From assembly GCA_021234155.1 (NCBI GenBank), contig JAJEKV010000223.1, positions 248,001 to 312,000 on the forward strand: a stretch of DNA of 64,000 bases, written 5' to 3'. Shown piece after piece: positions 35,281 to 46,981 of the stretch. A program made the position numbers and the translations under genes. The notes under the pieces are model-generated. The model did no database searches and was not told the origin of the DNA. It saw only the letters and a program-made list of their open reading frames with translations. The stretch's first letter is position 1; each line of letters starts with the position of its first letter. The DNA comes from Isoetes taiwanensis. Its lineage: Eukaryota > Streptophyta > Lycopodiopsida > Isoetales > Isoetaceae.

Positions 35281-36371
35281 CACCCCTGACAGCATGCATG
35301 CATTGAAGAAAAGAGCCCGCAATTTGGATACCTCGTCCCCATCAGAGCAGGTATCACAGGCTGAGGCAATTAGGGTTGTACAGGAACAGGCCGGTTCCCT
35401 CCAGGCTAAGCTGGCAAGCTTGGAGGCATCACGGGACAATTTGCCAGGGGCTGCGCTCAAGAAGCAGCTTCTCCAACAGAAGGAGCGAATTTCCCTTGTG
35501 GAAGTTCGGCTTGGGGATTATGATTGCAGGGGAGCCCAAAAGGCTGATGACCAGATAAGAGAGGAGATACAAGCAACAACGCAGCTAGTCACGGAGATGG
35601 GGCACCGCTTGGATAAGGTCCACCAAAGAATGGATGGAAGACATGGCGCAAGCACGGGCCGACATGAAGGGGTTGCTCAGCCAGATTGTACAAGTCACAA
35701 GCATGGCTGGTCGGATAGATGCTAAGGAAAAGGATGTGGAAGCGGTTATGGGCGGGCTCCAATTCCTTGATGAAGCAAAGGCAGACAGGCAGGAGATGTC
35801 AGGAAGATGCTCACATATAGAGAACCATATGGCCCACTTGCAGCAAGAGATGCAGGACCTCCGAATGGAGGTGCAACGAGTCCGGAGTACACCACAGTCG
35901 TCTGCACCAGCACCCCCCATACCAGAGGCCGAGGTGGCTCGGGGAATCAAAGCGGTACTGCCGTGAGGAGCAAGACATCCGTGCACGCCCGCCTCAACCT
36001 TATTGTGCGGGGGATTGCCGGAGGAGCAAGGCGAGGATTTGCCGTGTAAGCTTACCACCCGGTACTTGCAAAGCTCCAATTACGATTTGGTTATCAAGAG
36101 TCCAATGGGGGGTCGGAGGACCCGAGCATGAGACCTCGGCTAGTTAAGTTTGCGTCTTGGATTGGGAGGCAAAATCTTTGTTGTTGCAACGCACTGGGGC
36201 CGCTTGAAAGGTACGCCCATATACCCGATCGGATCTCACGCCACCGCAATAACGGAAAGAAGCCAAGAGTTGGTCAAGATAAGAGAGATTCGACAAGCCG
36301 GAGGGGCTGCTGGTTTGGTTAATGGCAAGATGAAGGTATATGTGCCTCCTCGCCGACAGCGACGCCATTGA
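35281..36371 (+). pseudogene. LINE ORF1-like (coiled coil, nucleic-acid-binding), frameshifted
   Basis: The first frame starts MHALKKRARNLDTSS and is rich in Glu/Gln/Lys heptads (LEASRDNL, QQKERISLVEVRL). It shifts near 35640 to ARADMKGLLSQIVQVTS and ENHMAHLQQEMQDLRMEVQR, a coiled coil followed by a Pro-rich segment. After further shifts the C-terminal part reads RLVKFASWIGRQ, LKGTPIY, ELVKIREIRQAGGAAGLVNG and VYVPPRRQRRH, which resembles the RNA-binding C-terminal half of L1 ORF1 proteins (LKGxxIY). At least three frame changes. Confidence 0.65.
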
Positions 36372-36569
36372 GGCAAAGATTCCCACCTAACAGCAAGGCC
36401 GCGACGGCGCAGAAGCGATCCAGGGCATCAGGCCGTGCAAGGCCGGGGAGGGGGCGATTGAGGCCTTCCACCATCGCAAAGACATCCATCGTGGTCCCGT
36501 GAGCAAAGCTGCCCGAAAGTTATTCCAACCACGCCAGGCGTCCCTCGCACTCGATGGGTCCATAGCCGC

Positions 36570-37495
36570 TAGGTCGGCATAGGAAAGTGTCTTCGCATTC
36601 TTTCCCCGGAATTGTAGGGGCTTCCCGCGGGCGTAAGGGCAAAGGGTTTGAATGGGATCGCGGCAGACATGGACATCGCCTTCCCGCAGGAGACATGGGA
36701 GTATGAAGGGCATCGATTGCCGCACATTCGAGGATATCGCATTTCTCACTTGCTAATGGCGCCATGGCGTGACGCTGCATGCGGTGGAGTGGCTTGCTAC
36801 TTTAGGGATGCCTTAGCATGCAAGATCACACTTAAAGTCGATGCATTTAATCGCTACATGTGGGTAATGGTATTAGAGCCTGGTCATGTCCCATTGTTTC
36901 TTGCTAGTCGCTACATTCCCCCATGCAGGCTCTAAGTTCTACCAGGTACATGATGCAGACACAGATGTCCAGATGCCGTATAGGGATCTGTATGATGACA
37001 TAGACCGCTATAGACAGCAGGGACAGGTGTTTTTGCTTGGAGATTTCAATGCTCGTACGGCGCAGTTGCAGTCGGTGACCTTCCAAGGTGACGATAATGC
37101 TGATCCGCTTTGGCTTGAGACAGCCGCTATTCAAAGATACGGCACTCGGGATATGGTGGCTAGACCATTTGGCGGCAAGCTGGTCCAGCTCTGCCGGTGT
37201 TTTTGACATGGTAATTTGTAATGGTATGCGGCGATGGCCACACTCGGGGTGTTACTTGCGGGGAGTGATAGGCGGATGGGGAGCTAGTGTGTTGGATTAC
37301 CTTCTCGCTCCTGTAGCAGCACTTGACATGGTTACACACTTCTCCATTGGCACAAGCACAGGGGATGAGGAGGCTTTGTCAGATCATTACCCGCTTTATG
37401 TCACGCTGAATTGGGAGCACTCAATAGTGGAGACACCGCAAAGGGGGCATGGAGGGTTACCGTACATCCCACGCCATCGAAGCGGGACAAGATGA
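36570..37495 (+). pseudogene. LINE endonuclease (APE type) domain, frameshifted
   Basis: The motif order fits an apurinic-like endonuclease: NCRG near 36610, then FPQETWEYEGHRLPHIRGYR, ACGGVACYFRDAL and, after a frameshift near 36930, VFLLGDFNAR (Mg-binding Asp/Asn) and, in another frame, LSDHYPLYVTL (SDH catalytic His). This domain nicks target DNA to start reverse transcription. The first frame ends at 36935 and the SDH motif is separated by two frame changes. Confidence 0.75.
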
Positions 37496-37790
37496 ATCGT
37501 GTTGGTGCGGGAGTTACTGTGGGTTTGATAGCTTCTACACACCGCAAGACATGTGTGCATGGTCTGGTGAGGGCGCCGCTTGTACCGCCGAGGCTTCCTT
37601 TTGCGATGAAGGGCCCTCCAAGGAGGGACACCGCACATTTTCCCCGAGAACCCGCGGGTTTGATGTCGATTGCAAGGCTCTAAAGAGCCGTTGCGCTTTG
37701 GTAATAGATTCACGATTCGCGGCCACAGCCCCCGCAAGACTATAAGATCTTCCTAAAAGCCAAGAAGGGGAGATACATGGCGTAAAACCC

Positions 37791-39054
37791 GTGAGCTCGT
37801 TTGACATGCTTATGGCAGAGCCAAAAGCTTTTTGGCGTAAGGTGTTATACAAGAAGCGCCAGGTGGCTGGTAATGTAAGTGTGGAGCAATGGATGCACCG
37901 CTTGCAGGAGTTATATGACCCCCCAGGAGCTAATGCCAGGGTCCCAGATCAGGTAGGAGAGGTGCTGCAGCTCACGCGGGAGGATGTCCGCCAGGTCTCG
38001 GGCATCCGGGCGAATGGCAAGGCAAAGGATTTACAGGGGCTGCAGGCCGAGCTGTTGAAGTGGGGTGGCCCATCTATAGTAGGGCCCCTGACGGTGATCA
38101 TTAACCAGGCTCTGAGCGAGGGCCTCCCCCAGGAGTGGATGGTTAGTAAGGTTGTTCCTGTTCATAAAGCTGGTAATACGGATGAGCCGGCGAATTACCG
38201 GATGATTATGGTAAGCTCGCTCTTTGCAAAGCTCCCGGTGGGTGGTGGAGAAGAAACTCACTAAGTGGGCGAGGAGGGGGTGCGGGCAATTGGCCAGGCG
38301 GGCTTTAGCCCAGCTCACTCACTCCACGACCAGACCATATCTTCACTTTGAGAGTGTTGATGGAGGCAAGCCGCAATGCGCGACAGGACTTGTATTGCTG
38401 CTTTGTAGATTTTAAGACTGCATATGATACCGTCCCCAGAGACATGCTGTGGCAGAGGTTGCAAGAATTGCGAGTTCCACAGGAGTTGCAGAATGTGGTG
38501 CACCAGCTTTATGATGGGATTTATGCTGCGCTGCCTTATGAAGATCGGCGGGTAGCTAGCACTATGGGAGTTAAGCAGGGCTGCCCGTTGTCTCCAACGC
38601 TTTTTGGGTTGTACATTGATAGCTTGGAGACGTGGATGCAGCACCATGGGGGCCGGGGTGCAATTATCGATCGCGACCTCGTGGGCGGTTACTATATGCG
38701 GATGATGTAGCTTTGCTAGCCCACACGGCCAGCAGTATGCAGCAGCATTTGGATGCCCTCAGTGGGTTCTGTGGGGCAACGGGAATGACAGTGAACTTGC
38801 ACAAAACTAAGCTTCTCGCGATCCTGTCCTCGCAACACCCTATCCCGGAGTTATATTACAGGGGGGACGGGGAAGTGGAGATGGTGCGGAGCTTCAAGTA
38901 TCTGGGAATTGATTTCACTACTAACATGTTGTGGGATGAGTGTGTGGAGAGGAGAGCCAGTGCAGGCTGGAAGGCTTTATATGCGGTGCAAAAAACGCAG
39001 CGTGTTGCCGGGATAGATCTCTCGTGGATCGGGCGAGGAGAGCACACTGTTTAG
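37791..39054 (+). pseudogene. LINE reverse transcriptase domain, frameshifted
   Basis: Reads AFWRKVLYKKRQVAGNVSVE, LQAELLKWGGPSIVGPLTVI and VVPVHKAGNTDEPANYRMIM before a frameshift near 38240. Then DLYCCFVDFKTAYDTVPRDM (motif A), GVKQGCPLSPTLFGLYIDSL (motif B) and, after another shift near 38700, LLYADDVALLAHTASS (motif C, YADD) and TVNLHKTKLLAI. All catalytic residues are present but in three frames. Confidence 0.85.
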
Positions 39055-39201
39055 AGCTTTGGTCGAGCCGGTCTTTGCTATATGGGGCGGAGGTTTGGGG
39101 CCCAAAGCCAGTTAGCAAAAATACATGGGATAGGTTGAAAGGGTGCGTAAAGCTTTCTTGACATATAGCTTGGGAGTGAAGGACACCGCATCGCATCGAT
39201 T

Positions 39202-39900
39202 TTGTTGTATGAGACGGGGTTCGCCTTTCTGACGATACGCTATCGCTTGAGGCATCTTACTTGCTTCCATAAGGTGGATGGGATGGATGAGCATCGCTTG
39301 CCCCCACAAAATGTGTTGTTAAGCGGAGCTTTGAAGAAGAGGGTATGGCATTTGTTAATCGTAAGGGATGGTTTAGGAGGTGGTCTATGGATTACCAACG
39401 AGATGGTGGCCTTTGGCATTCGATCTTGTGAGAATGGGCAATTGGATGCGGGCTATGCTGCCACCCTGTGGGATGCCTCTACTCTTGCAAAGCCCAAGAC
39501 AGAGCACTATCACGCTCAGATTAATCCCGGCCTTGAGCATGGACCCCATCGGTACTTGAAAGCACACATCTCAGTGAAGAAACGGAGAGCTATTGCTGCC
39601 ATAAGGACGGGTTCCCATTACCTCAGAATTGAAACAGGTCGCTGGGGGTTGAATGGCGGGCACGGGATCCCCAGGGAGGAAAGGATATGTCAGTGTTGTG
39701 AGATGCACGTGATAGAGGATGAGCACCATGCCCTCCAGCGATGCCCAGCATATGCCCATGTCCGAGCAGTGCACACTGATCTTAGATGCTCTGACACACC
39801 GCTACATCAGTTACTTGCATCACCTATGGTAGCGCGGCTGGGAGCTTACATCCTGCAGATTTTGGCCGTCAGACTTGCTCTTCTGGGGCATGGTATTTGA
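39202..39900 (+). pseudogene. LINE ORF2 C-terminal domain with CCHC-like knuckle
   Basis: A 232-codon open frame separated from the RT by a stop and frameshift. It carries AIAAIRTGSHYLRIETGRWG and ERICQCCEMHVIEDEHHALQ followed by RCPAYAHVRA, the zf-RVT CxxCx7Hx4C pattern. The stop at 39898-39900 is followed by a non-coding 3' UTR. Confidence 0.75.
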
Positions 39901-40099
39901 GAGCCTACTGCTAGGGTTTTTCCTCCCAAGTGGGGGTTTTTTCATCCCGGTAGTAGGGTTCTACTGTACAGTTACATTGTTTGTTTTTTGTGTTGGGGTT
40001 TTTGGCTTTTTTGCCTGTTCTCTGCATGTACCGTCTCATAGGCCTTTGGCCTCCGTGGACGTTAAAATAAACTTCCTTCCTTCCTTCCTTCCTATTCTT

Positions 40100-43000
40100 T
40101 TTGCATGATATGTTCTTTTATAAACGTCTAGACTTAAAGATCTTGAAATAAAATATCAATTGGATTAAAATATGAAATGCATTTAAAAGTGCATTGGTGT
40201 AATATGGTCGATTTAGATGTCCTTGCTTTCTCGTTGATGTCATTGGCTCAATATTCTTAGGACGTTGCAAGGAACTTCTTTAAATGGTCGAACTTGCGCA
40301 CAATAGGAACACAACAACAATAGGAACATGTATCTTGGACTACGAATGGAGAAGTCTACAACTAATCAGTTCTAGGCATACAAAAGACAATAAGACCTAG
40401 CTTAGAATTTCTACAATATGTACTACATTGTTAATAATGCATTAATACAATTTATAATCCTACTGCATCTAGATGGGCTAATAGAATATTAGAAACCTAG
40501 AGGAATCCTTATAGAATTGTAGATAATCAAGGGGAACCTTTACAGCACCTTGAGAAAGCTTGGGGAACCTTTATAGAATCTTAGAGAATCTAAAAGAATT
40601 TTCACAGAACCTTAAGGAATTTAGCAAAAATCATAAGGGGATCTTTACAAAGTTCTGGAGATCAAAGTGAACCATTTTGTGCACTACTTTATACGCACCT
40701 AGGCTAAAAATTCCAGCATTTGCAATGTCTTTGAAATTCATTGTGATACAAACAAATATACCAAATTGCTAGGTCATGTAATAGGAAGTTTCTCCCTCTC
40801 CCATCTCGTAGAACACTTACGTGATTATATATTACATATGTCACGAATCTCCTAGAGCCTGAACCACAAACTTTAGAAAAGTTTTGAGAAACCCAAAGCA
40901 AAATGGGAATCTTGAATAATCTTCATAAAAGCTTGATCTTCAGATGGCATCAGAGAATCTAAAGGGAATCATAGAATCTCAACATTAGAACTTGATGTCT
41001 TCATTTCTAAATCTCCCAGGTTGCAAGCTTGAATAAATATCACAACATCTGCATAGGCAACATTACAAGGATCTTGAGGGAATCTTAGGGAATTCAGTCT
41101 CAAACATACAATCTTGGAAAATCTTTGGAGAATCTTTGGGAATTTTTAATTTTTCGAACTGCACATTCTTCGAATATAATAAACTACTTGTTATATATAT
41201 ACAATTATATAGGCAACCCCCTTGTATCCAATGTTCCAGTATTTTGAGGTGGCGCCACCTGGGCAATCCAGATCTGAGATCCGACGGCCCTGACGGAGCC
41301 ATCTCAATCCACCTCAAGTACCCCTTCATGATACTGAGGTGTGGCCATCTTAGCCATTCAGATTGAGATCGACGGTCTTGAGGATGCCACCTCAATCTAT
41401 CCCCCTTAATTGGGGCTTTTGATTTGGGCCATCGGATTTGAGGATTTGATCTCTGCCCTCGAATGTGTTGGATTGATGTCCGAGATTTAGCCACGTATAT
41501 TAAGTGTAATAAATGCTATAAAAATATATAGTCCACTTATATGGGGCTTTTAATCCAAACCGTTAGATATGGGAATTTAATCTGGGTCGTCTGTAAATGG
41601 TCGTCAGCATTAAATGCCACCTAAAAGTGGCACTCGTCCACATACACTATTGCATAATGAGGTGGCAAAAAAAAAGTTTCATAGTGAGGTAGCACCATAT
41701 CCGTTACTTAAATTAATTAAACTATATTTATAGGATTTATTACGTCTATTTTTTTTTAAATTGTTGTAATGCATTCAATGTCACATACGTGACAGGTGGC
41801 GTGGTGCAGTAAGAAGGAATCTTGAATTTTGAAAATGATTAAAAATGGACAGAGTCACAGAACCAAAATGAACAAGGTGCTGCGCACGGAGGGTTGCCCT
41901 CCATGGCCGGAGGGTGAAGTGGTCGGACAATCAATTCAAAACCATAACCCCGAACATTTAGAAACAAAATCCTCTGTAGCCAACGAACTGCCTTTATCTT
42001 CCAAAATGCAGCTAAAGATTTAGCAACCTGTGAAATAAAGAACACACGGATTTCAGAACTATAAAATATACGGGGCTATTTCGGAAAATATTTAAAATTT
42101 AAGGGCATTTTGGGAGTTTTAAAAATACGAAGGGCTTTTTGGGAATTAAGTCAAGGAAGGGAGCCCCTAAGAAATGACTAGAGAATGCCAAACTTTTAAA
42201 ATGAGATATGGCGAGGAATGATAAGATTGGACGTTCCAAAATGTTTAAGCTAAGAATAAGAACAGTAGCCAATATTGGCACACATTTAAGCAGCTGTCAG
42301 TACTTTATGCTGGTAATGATAGAGGTCCAATGCATTTTGCATAGCTTAGGCATTCACGTTGTGAATCATATATTCTTCAAGTACTATACTGGAATGTACA
42401 CTTCCAAAATCTAAATCGGTTGTGATCACTCTAGAAGAGAAAAAGACATACAAAAATAAACTGCTACTATAGGTCTAAAATACCACAGCATATCAGAATA
42501 TCCAGCATATGCTTAGGATATGCTGAAAACCCACATGAGCAAGGGTTTGGCCCCCTAGGGGCAACCCAAAAATTTTCGTAAGAAATCATTGAGCACATGA
42601 ATAGGTTTAGAATAGAATAGAATAGAATAGAATAGAATAGAATAGAATAGAATAGAATAGAATAGAATAGAATAGAATAGAATAGAATAGAATAGAATAG
42701 AATAGAATAGAATAGAATAGAATAGAATAGTGCTTTTAGCATATGATGATATATTTTCAATTATCCGAATAAAGATATTAATAACAAGGTTTGGATGGAC
42801 TTTCATACAGAGCTATGTATGGATTACCAATGGGTTATAGAAAGGGATTCAATGTCGTTCAAAATAATTTGTCTGATCTAGATATATATGTAAATAAATA
42901 TATATGTGAACAATGACAGAGACAGGGGTTGGACCAGGGACAGAGAAGGTGAAGGATCTTGACATAAATAAAGTCAAAGAAATGCAAGAGTCTTTCTTCT

Positions 43001-43330
43001 GGCGGCATGTATCTATGATGGCTTAGAAGATGCGGGGCAGTATTACATTGCTTCGAAGGCTTCAGTTTATGGCATTCATTGTTTTTGTAATTAAGGCAAC
43101 ATGCTCTAATTTTGAATTGGCCATCATAAATCGCCGTCTAAACCACTTAAGCGCACACTAGAGCAAGGTCAATCAGAGACTTTCTGTTTACAATATATGG
43201 ACTTATAACTCTTGGTAGTTACTTTCTTAGAATTTATGTTGAGATAATTCCTAAGCTGTTGTAAATCTAAGTTGAAAGAACGTTGGAGCTAAAGTCCCCA
43301 GTATAGACCTTGATTTGAATGAATGGCTAA
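40100..43330. other. Repeat-rich intergenic DNA
   Basis: 40480-41130: another decayed GAATCT-type array (AATCCTTATAGAAT, GGGGAACCTTTA and similar). 41240-41470: two to three diverged units of GAGGTGGCxxCATCTxxGCCATTCAGAT. 42480-42560: a dispersed repeat with GGGTTTGG and CTAGGGGCAACCCAAAA that recurs at 48600-48655. No gene found. Confidence 0.55.
42611..42730. repeat. Perfect (AATAG)24 microsatellite
   Basis: 24 uninterrupted pentanucleotide units. The reverse complement (TTCTA)n is also the tail type of the LINE fragment at 10620-10638. Long ORFs across it are artefacts of the repeat. Confidence 0.95.
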
Positions 43331-43342
43331 ATGTGAGGGAAG

Positions 43343-44249
43343 CAGTATTGTCAGGTACGTTTAGTACGGTACGGGTATTATACGTACATAACGTATTAAT
43401 ACCGTATGCATACCTCTCATTTAAAAAGTACTTTAAATACGTTTTTTGGAATTATAAAGTACTTATTAAATACGTAAAATACGTACTTTACGTACTATAC
43501 GTTAAGTACTTTCTGTAATTTTTAGAACTATTATTTCTTGTATTGCACTTGAAATAGTTGCAATAACAACTAGTATGAAGAACTTCAAGTTTTAAATAAT
43601 GAACCAGAATATATTACTTTAGAAAATTAAGTATTTCTTAAAGTTTTCAATTCTAGTCTGCAATCTACACCCACAGACAAATAAATTCAAGTAATTGTTG
43701 CTCATTTGTTGCATCTGAAGCCATTAACCGCCACTGACCTCTGTATTTCTTTCCTGGCATGAATGCAAGCTATTAAAGTATTAAGGAGAAGGTTTGCCTC
43801 CTACCATGACAAAACAAGGAGAAAGATGGGTCTGCATCTCCATCTCCATTCCGATTCAACAGCCAGGGTAAGAAGAAAGAGGGGGAAAACGCAGGGGTTT
43901 TGGTTATTTGCAAGAAGATTATGTGCTATTTTTCTTTTTAACTACAATTCCATAATTTCCCTAATGTCTAAAATCTCCTAATGTGTTTTTTACACCTATT
44001 CTATAATATATAATAATGTATTTTTCCTAATGTATAATTTTATCAATTCTATTGGTCTAATGTCATTTGGACGGTTTTTTTTACATAAAGTACGTATCAT
44101 ACGTACTGTACATATTAATACGTTAAGTACGGTATTAATAAAACAAGAGCTTAATTTGACCTGTCAACTTATAGGTATAGTACGTATAGTACTGTGAGGA
44201 AGGTACAAGACGTACGTAAACGTAAAATACGGGTACGTAAACAACACTG
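43343..44249. mobile_element. hAT-like non-autonomous DNA transposon (MITE)
   Basis: The left end CAGTATTGTCAGGTACG and right end CGTAAACAACACTG are imperfect terminal inverted repeats (CAGTGTTG-type, as in hAT elements). The element is flanked by an exact 8-bp target duplication, GAGGGAAG, at 43335-43342 and 44250-44257. The 907-bp body has no transposase. Both ends are crowded with TACGTA-type subterminal motifs (43356-43506 and 44090-44235), typical binding sites for hAT transposases. The centre is AT-rich filler with one short ORF. Confidence 0.9.
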
Positions 44250-44532
44250 GAGGGAAGCAATTGACATCTATGTTATAGGGTGAGTTTGATTTGACATTAC
44301 ATTGACGAGAGTTTGGCGTTAAGCTCATAGCAATTTTGAACTTGGCCTTTCAGTTCTTTAAGATTTCACTCTTTTAAGTGCTGATAATGTCCTTGGTCTA
44401 GCAGATGAAGTCCCCCCAGCCAAATGAGAAGGTTTGCGTTTTAAACCCTAGATGGTGATTTTGTTTGGAGTAAAGTGCCCCAGGATGAAATTGATCAACT
44501 TGAAGATAAAGTTGGCAAATGCAAAGAGAGAC

Positions 44533-44622
44533 TAAAGAGAGACTGTTGGCCTCATTGGCAAAAGCTTTAGATTTTCCTAAAGAGAGATTGTTGGCCTCAT
44601 TGGCAAAAGCTTTAGACTGTGC
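44533..44622. repeat. 45-bp tandem duplication
   Basis: TAAAGAGAGACTGTTGGCCTC...AAAGCTTTAGA occurs at 44533 and 44578 with minor changes, just downstream of the IBR3-like pseudogene. Confidence 0.85.
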
Positions 44623-44744
44623 CAACAATCTTGTAAAATAAACTATGGATAATTGTGCATCAATATCTTCCACTTTTGCAGGTTCCCTCTCTTCCATGGT
44701 TCTAATTATGGGTTCACAAAAATCAGATCCAACTGCACTTCATC

Positions 44745-46900
44745 TGGCCCATCTGCAAGACGCGAGGTCCTAGATGCCGCCCATAAATGAGCAAGTTCAA
44801 AATCAGAATGTACTCCGCAGCTCGTGCACTTGGATAGCCGCATCCAACACTCCGAGAGCTACATAGGGGCAACTACCTGCAATTAACAAGAAAAAGTATT
44901 ATCATATATTTATTCTAGTTAAATTTACCTATTTGATGAGTGTTGACATAAATATTACCTTTGCCATAGCCAGAGATCCTCTTGCAACTTTTGCACCATG
45001 GAGATCCAACTCATGAGCCGCATTTAGAACCAATAGCCTTGCTTGAGTGATATCCGGCGACATGCAATGGCTTAAGAACACCCACTTTAGCTAGCTCTAT
45101 GAAACTTAGAAACTTATCACTACTAACATCTAAAATATAACCTTTGCAAGTGCTGAACTGAAGGCACCCTGTTGGAAAATATACTTCCCAAATGCCTTCC
45201 TTGAAAGTGCCGTTTCTACCATCAACTCAATTGCCCGCTCTGCAGATCCAACGAGTCTCATGCAGTCGTGCAACCACCCAGGTCCTAGCCTCCCCTGTTT
45301 TGTGCCAATTTAGCATGGTCCACGAATACTAATATTATCTTCAGAACTTCACTTGCCTGTGATATTTCAAAACCACGTCCTTCTTCCCAGATTATGTTGA
45401 GTGCAGGCATACGAACATTTTCAAATACTATTTCTGCGTATCCATGTGATGCATCATCAAAACCATACACTGTTAAAGGGCAGATTATTTTGACCCCTTG
45501 TATTTTTATGTCCACTAGGATCATTGATCGTTGTCTAAATGCTGCTAGTGCATTTACATCTGTTTTCCCCTATCATGATCACACAGGATTATCTTTGAAA
45601 CTGATGCCGCATATAAAGAAATAGATTTGTGAAACGCACAAAAATCATAAGAATTTCTTGCAACAGATAAGTAATCAAGGAATATTAAGTAATGTGGCCA
45701 TGACTTAGCAATATGCAAAGTTCAAACATGCTAAGGTTTTGTTTAAATCCAGATACTGAAGCTCCTTTTTGAGAAGTTATCTTCGTGTGTTTGAAACTTA
45801 CCATCAAAATAAGTATTTGGCATCTTGGATCCATTGCACCACTTGTCCATCACTTCCATTGATGATGTAATGATCTCCCACATTGCCAGCCATTTTGCCG
45901 GAGCAATTATTTAGTAGTTGCTAATTATCACTTTATTACACAGTCAACTCATTCAATATACCAGTCAATTTTGCACTCTATGTTTGTTGCATCTGACGAT
46001 GCAACTTGAGGTTCAGTCATTGCACATCCTGATCGTATTTCTCATTCTAAGAGGGGCTTCAACCAGGTTTTTTGCTGTTCTGCATTTCCATATCTTAGGA
46101 GCACCTGTAACCATTTTAAGCGCTTTACATTGTATCTGGTGTCACTTGCTCAGAATGTAGTGACAATACACATAAGAAGATAACATGTTATCTACTAACA
46201 AACATGCAGGCCATAATGAGATCAAGGAACCAAGCTATGGCAATTCCTAAACCTACCTCCATATTGCCGGTATCGGTGCACTATCGTTGGTAAACTCCGA
46301 GAGATGGCAGCCAAACAAAAAGCGACAATGATATATACCACTTCCGACTTTCCGGCCATGGTGTATTCTACAAGAAAAACCAAGAAGATAGTGCAACCAG
46401 TAGACCGAAAGGAAAAATCAAATGGGTGAAAACTAACTTACTGATGCAGAGCAGTAAGTAGCTAAGTATTCATCTTGGGATGGAATTCCAGCAGGAGAAG
46501 GGCGAGAAGAAAGGCCATAAAATGGAGGACCGGGACTTTCCTTATTGCTTATAACATATGGCTGTATAATGCAAAACCGACAGAATCTAGAGGCATTAGA
46601 TTCTTTAGAAAAAGCAAGAAAATCACCATCAGAACGTACCATACAATTATAAGCAACATCTGACTTTCGATTTCCGGAAGTCGACAGCTCCCAGTCCAAC
46701 ACAGCAACAACCGAAACCCTGCTCCATCACATAATGAAACATCAGGGTCTTCACCATGGACCCTGCCACCAGACCTTCCTCGCTGCTAATCGAACCTAAG
46801 ATAACATGAACTGGTAGAAATTGGAGACCCATGTATACACAAAGGGCAAATAGAAGCTTCAACGGTGCATTACAAATACCAATTTTGGGCAGAGCAGGCC
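44745..46900 (-). pseudogene. IBR3/ACAD10-11-like acyl-CoA dehydrogenase pseudogene
   Basis: Minus-strand exon relics in order. About 46760-46433: VLDWELSTSGNRKSDVAYNC and GIPSQDEYLATYCSAS (aminoglycoside-phosphotransferase-like N domain). About 46135-45990: LLRYGNAEQQKTWLKPLLE, an in-frame TGA (46042-46044), then AMTEPQVASSDATNIEC. About 45905-45830: GDHYIING, then GAMDPRCQILILM in a shifted frame. About 45600-45357: SMILVDIKIQGVKIICPLTV, FDDASHGYAEIVFENVRMPA and EGRGFEISQ. 45294-45142: [20 protein letters not shown]. To 44959: ARLLVLNAAHELDLHGAKVA. About 44873-44745: GVLDAAIQVH and LADGPDEVQLDL in different frames. Intact relatives are peroxisomal acyl-CoA dehydrogenases; Arabidopsis IBR3 acts in indole-3-butyric acid response. 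Stops and frameshifts in several exons show it is dead, although introns are kept. Confidence 0.85.
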
Positions 46901-46981
46901 TCTCAGCCAGTTTCAAGAGTGGCTGCCCAACAACGAAGACGACCGAGCATTTACAGCCAATAAGGGGTTTTTAGCAGTCAT

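Larger units (their letters stand above)
35090..40095 (+). mobile_element. Near full-length but inactive L1-like LINE
   Basis: An ORF1-like region (35281-36371), an endonuclease region (about 36570-37495), reverse transcriptase (37791-39054) and a zinc-knuckle C-terminal domain (39202-39900) lie in order on one strand, followed by a 3' UTR ending in (CTTC)n near 40076-40095. The total of about 5 kb suits an L1-type element. Each domain is broken by frameshifts or stops, so it cannot retrotranspose. The 5' border is estimated from where GC-richer LINE-like sequence begins. No target duplication could be confirmed. It has two relatives in the window (10020 and 30000). Confidence 0.85.

Noticed and set aside
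42467-42806. ORFs with repeated FYSIL peptides
   Set aside because: Translation of the (AATAG)24 microsatellite.
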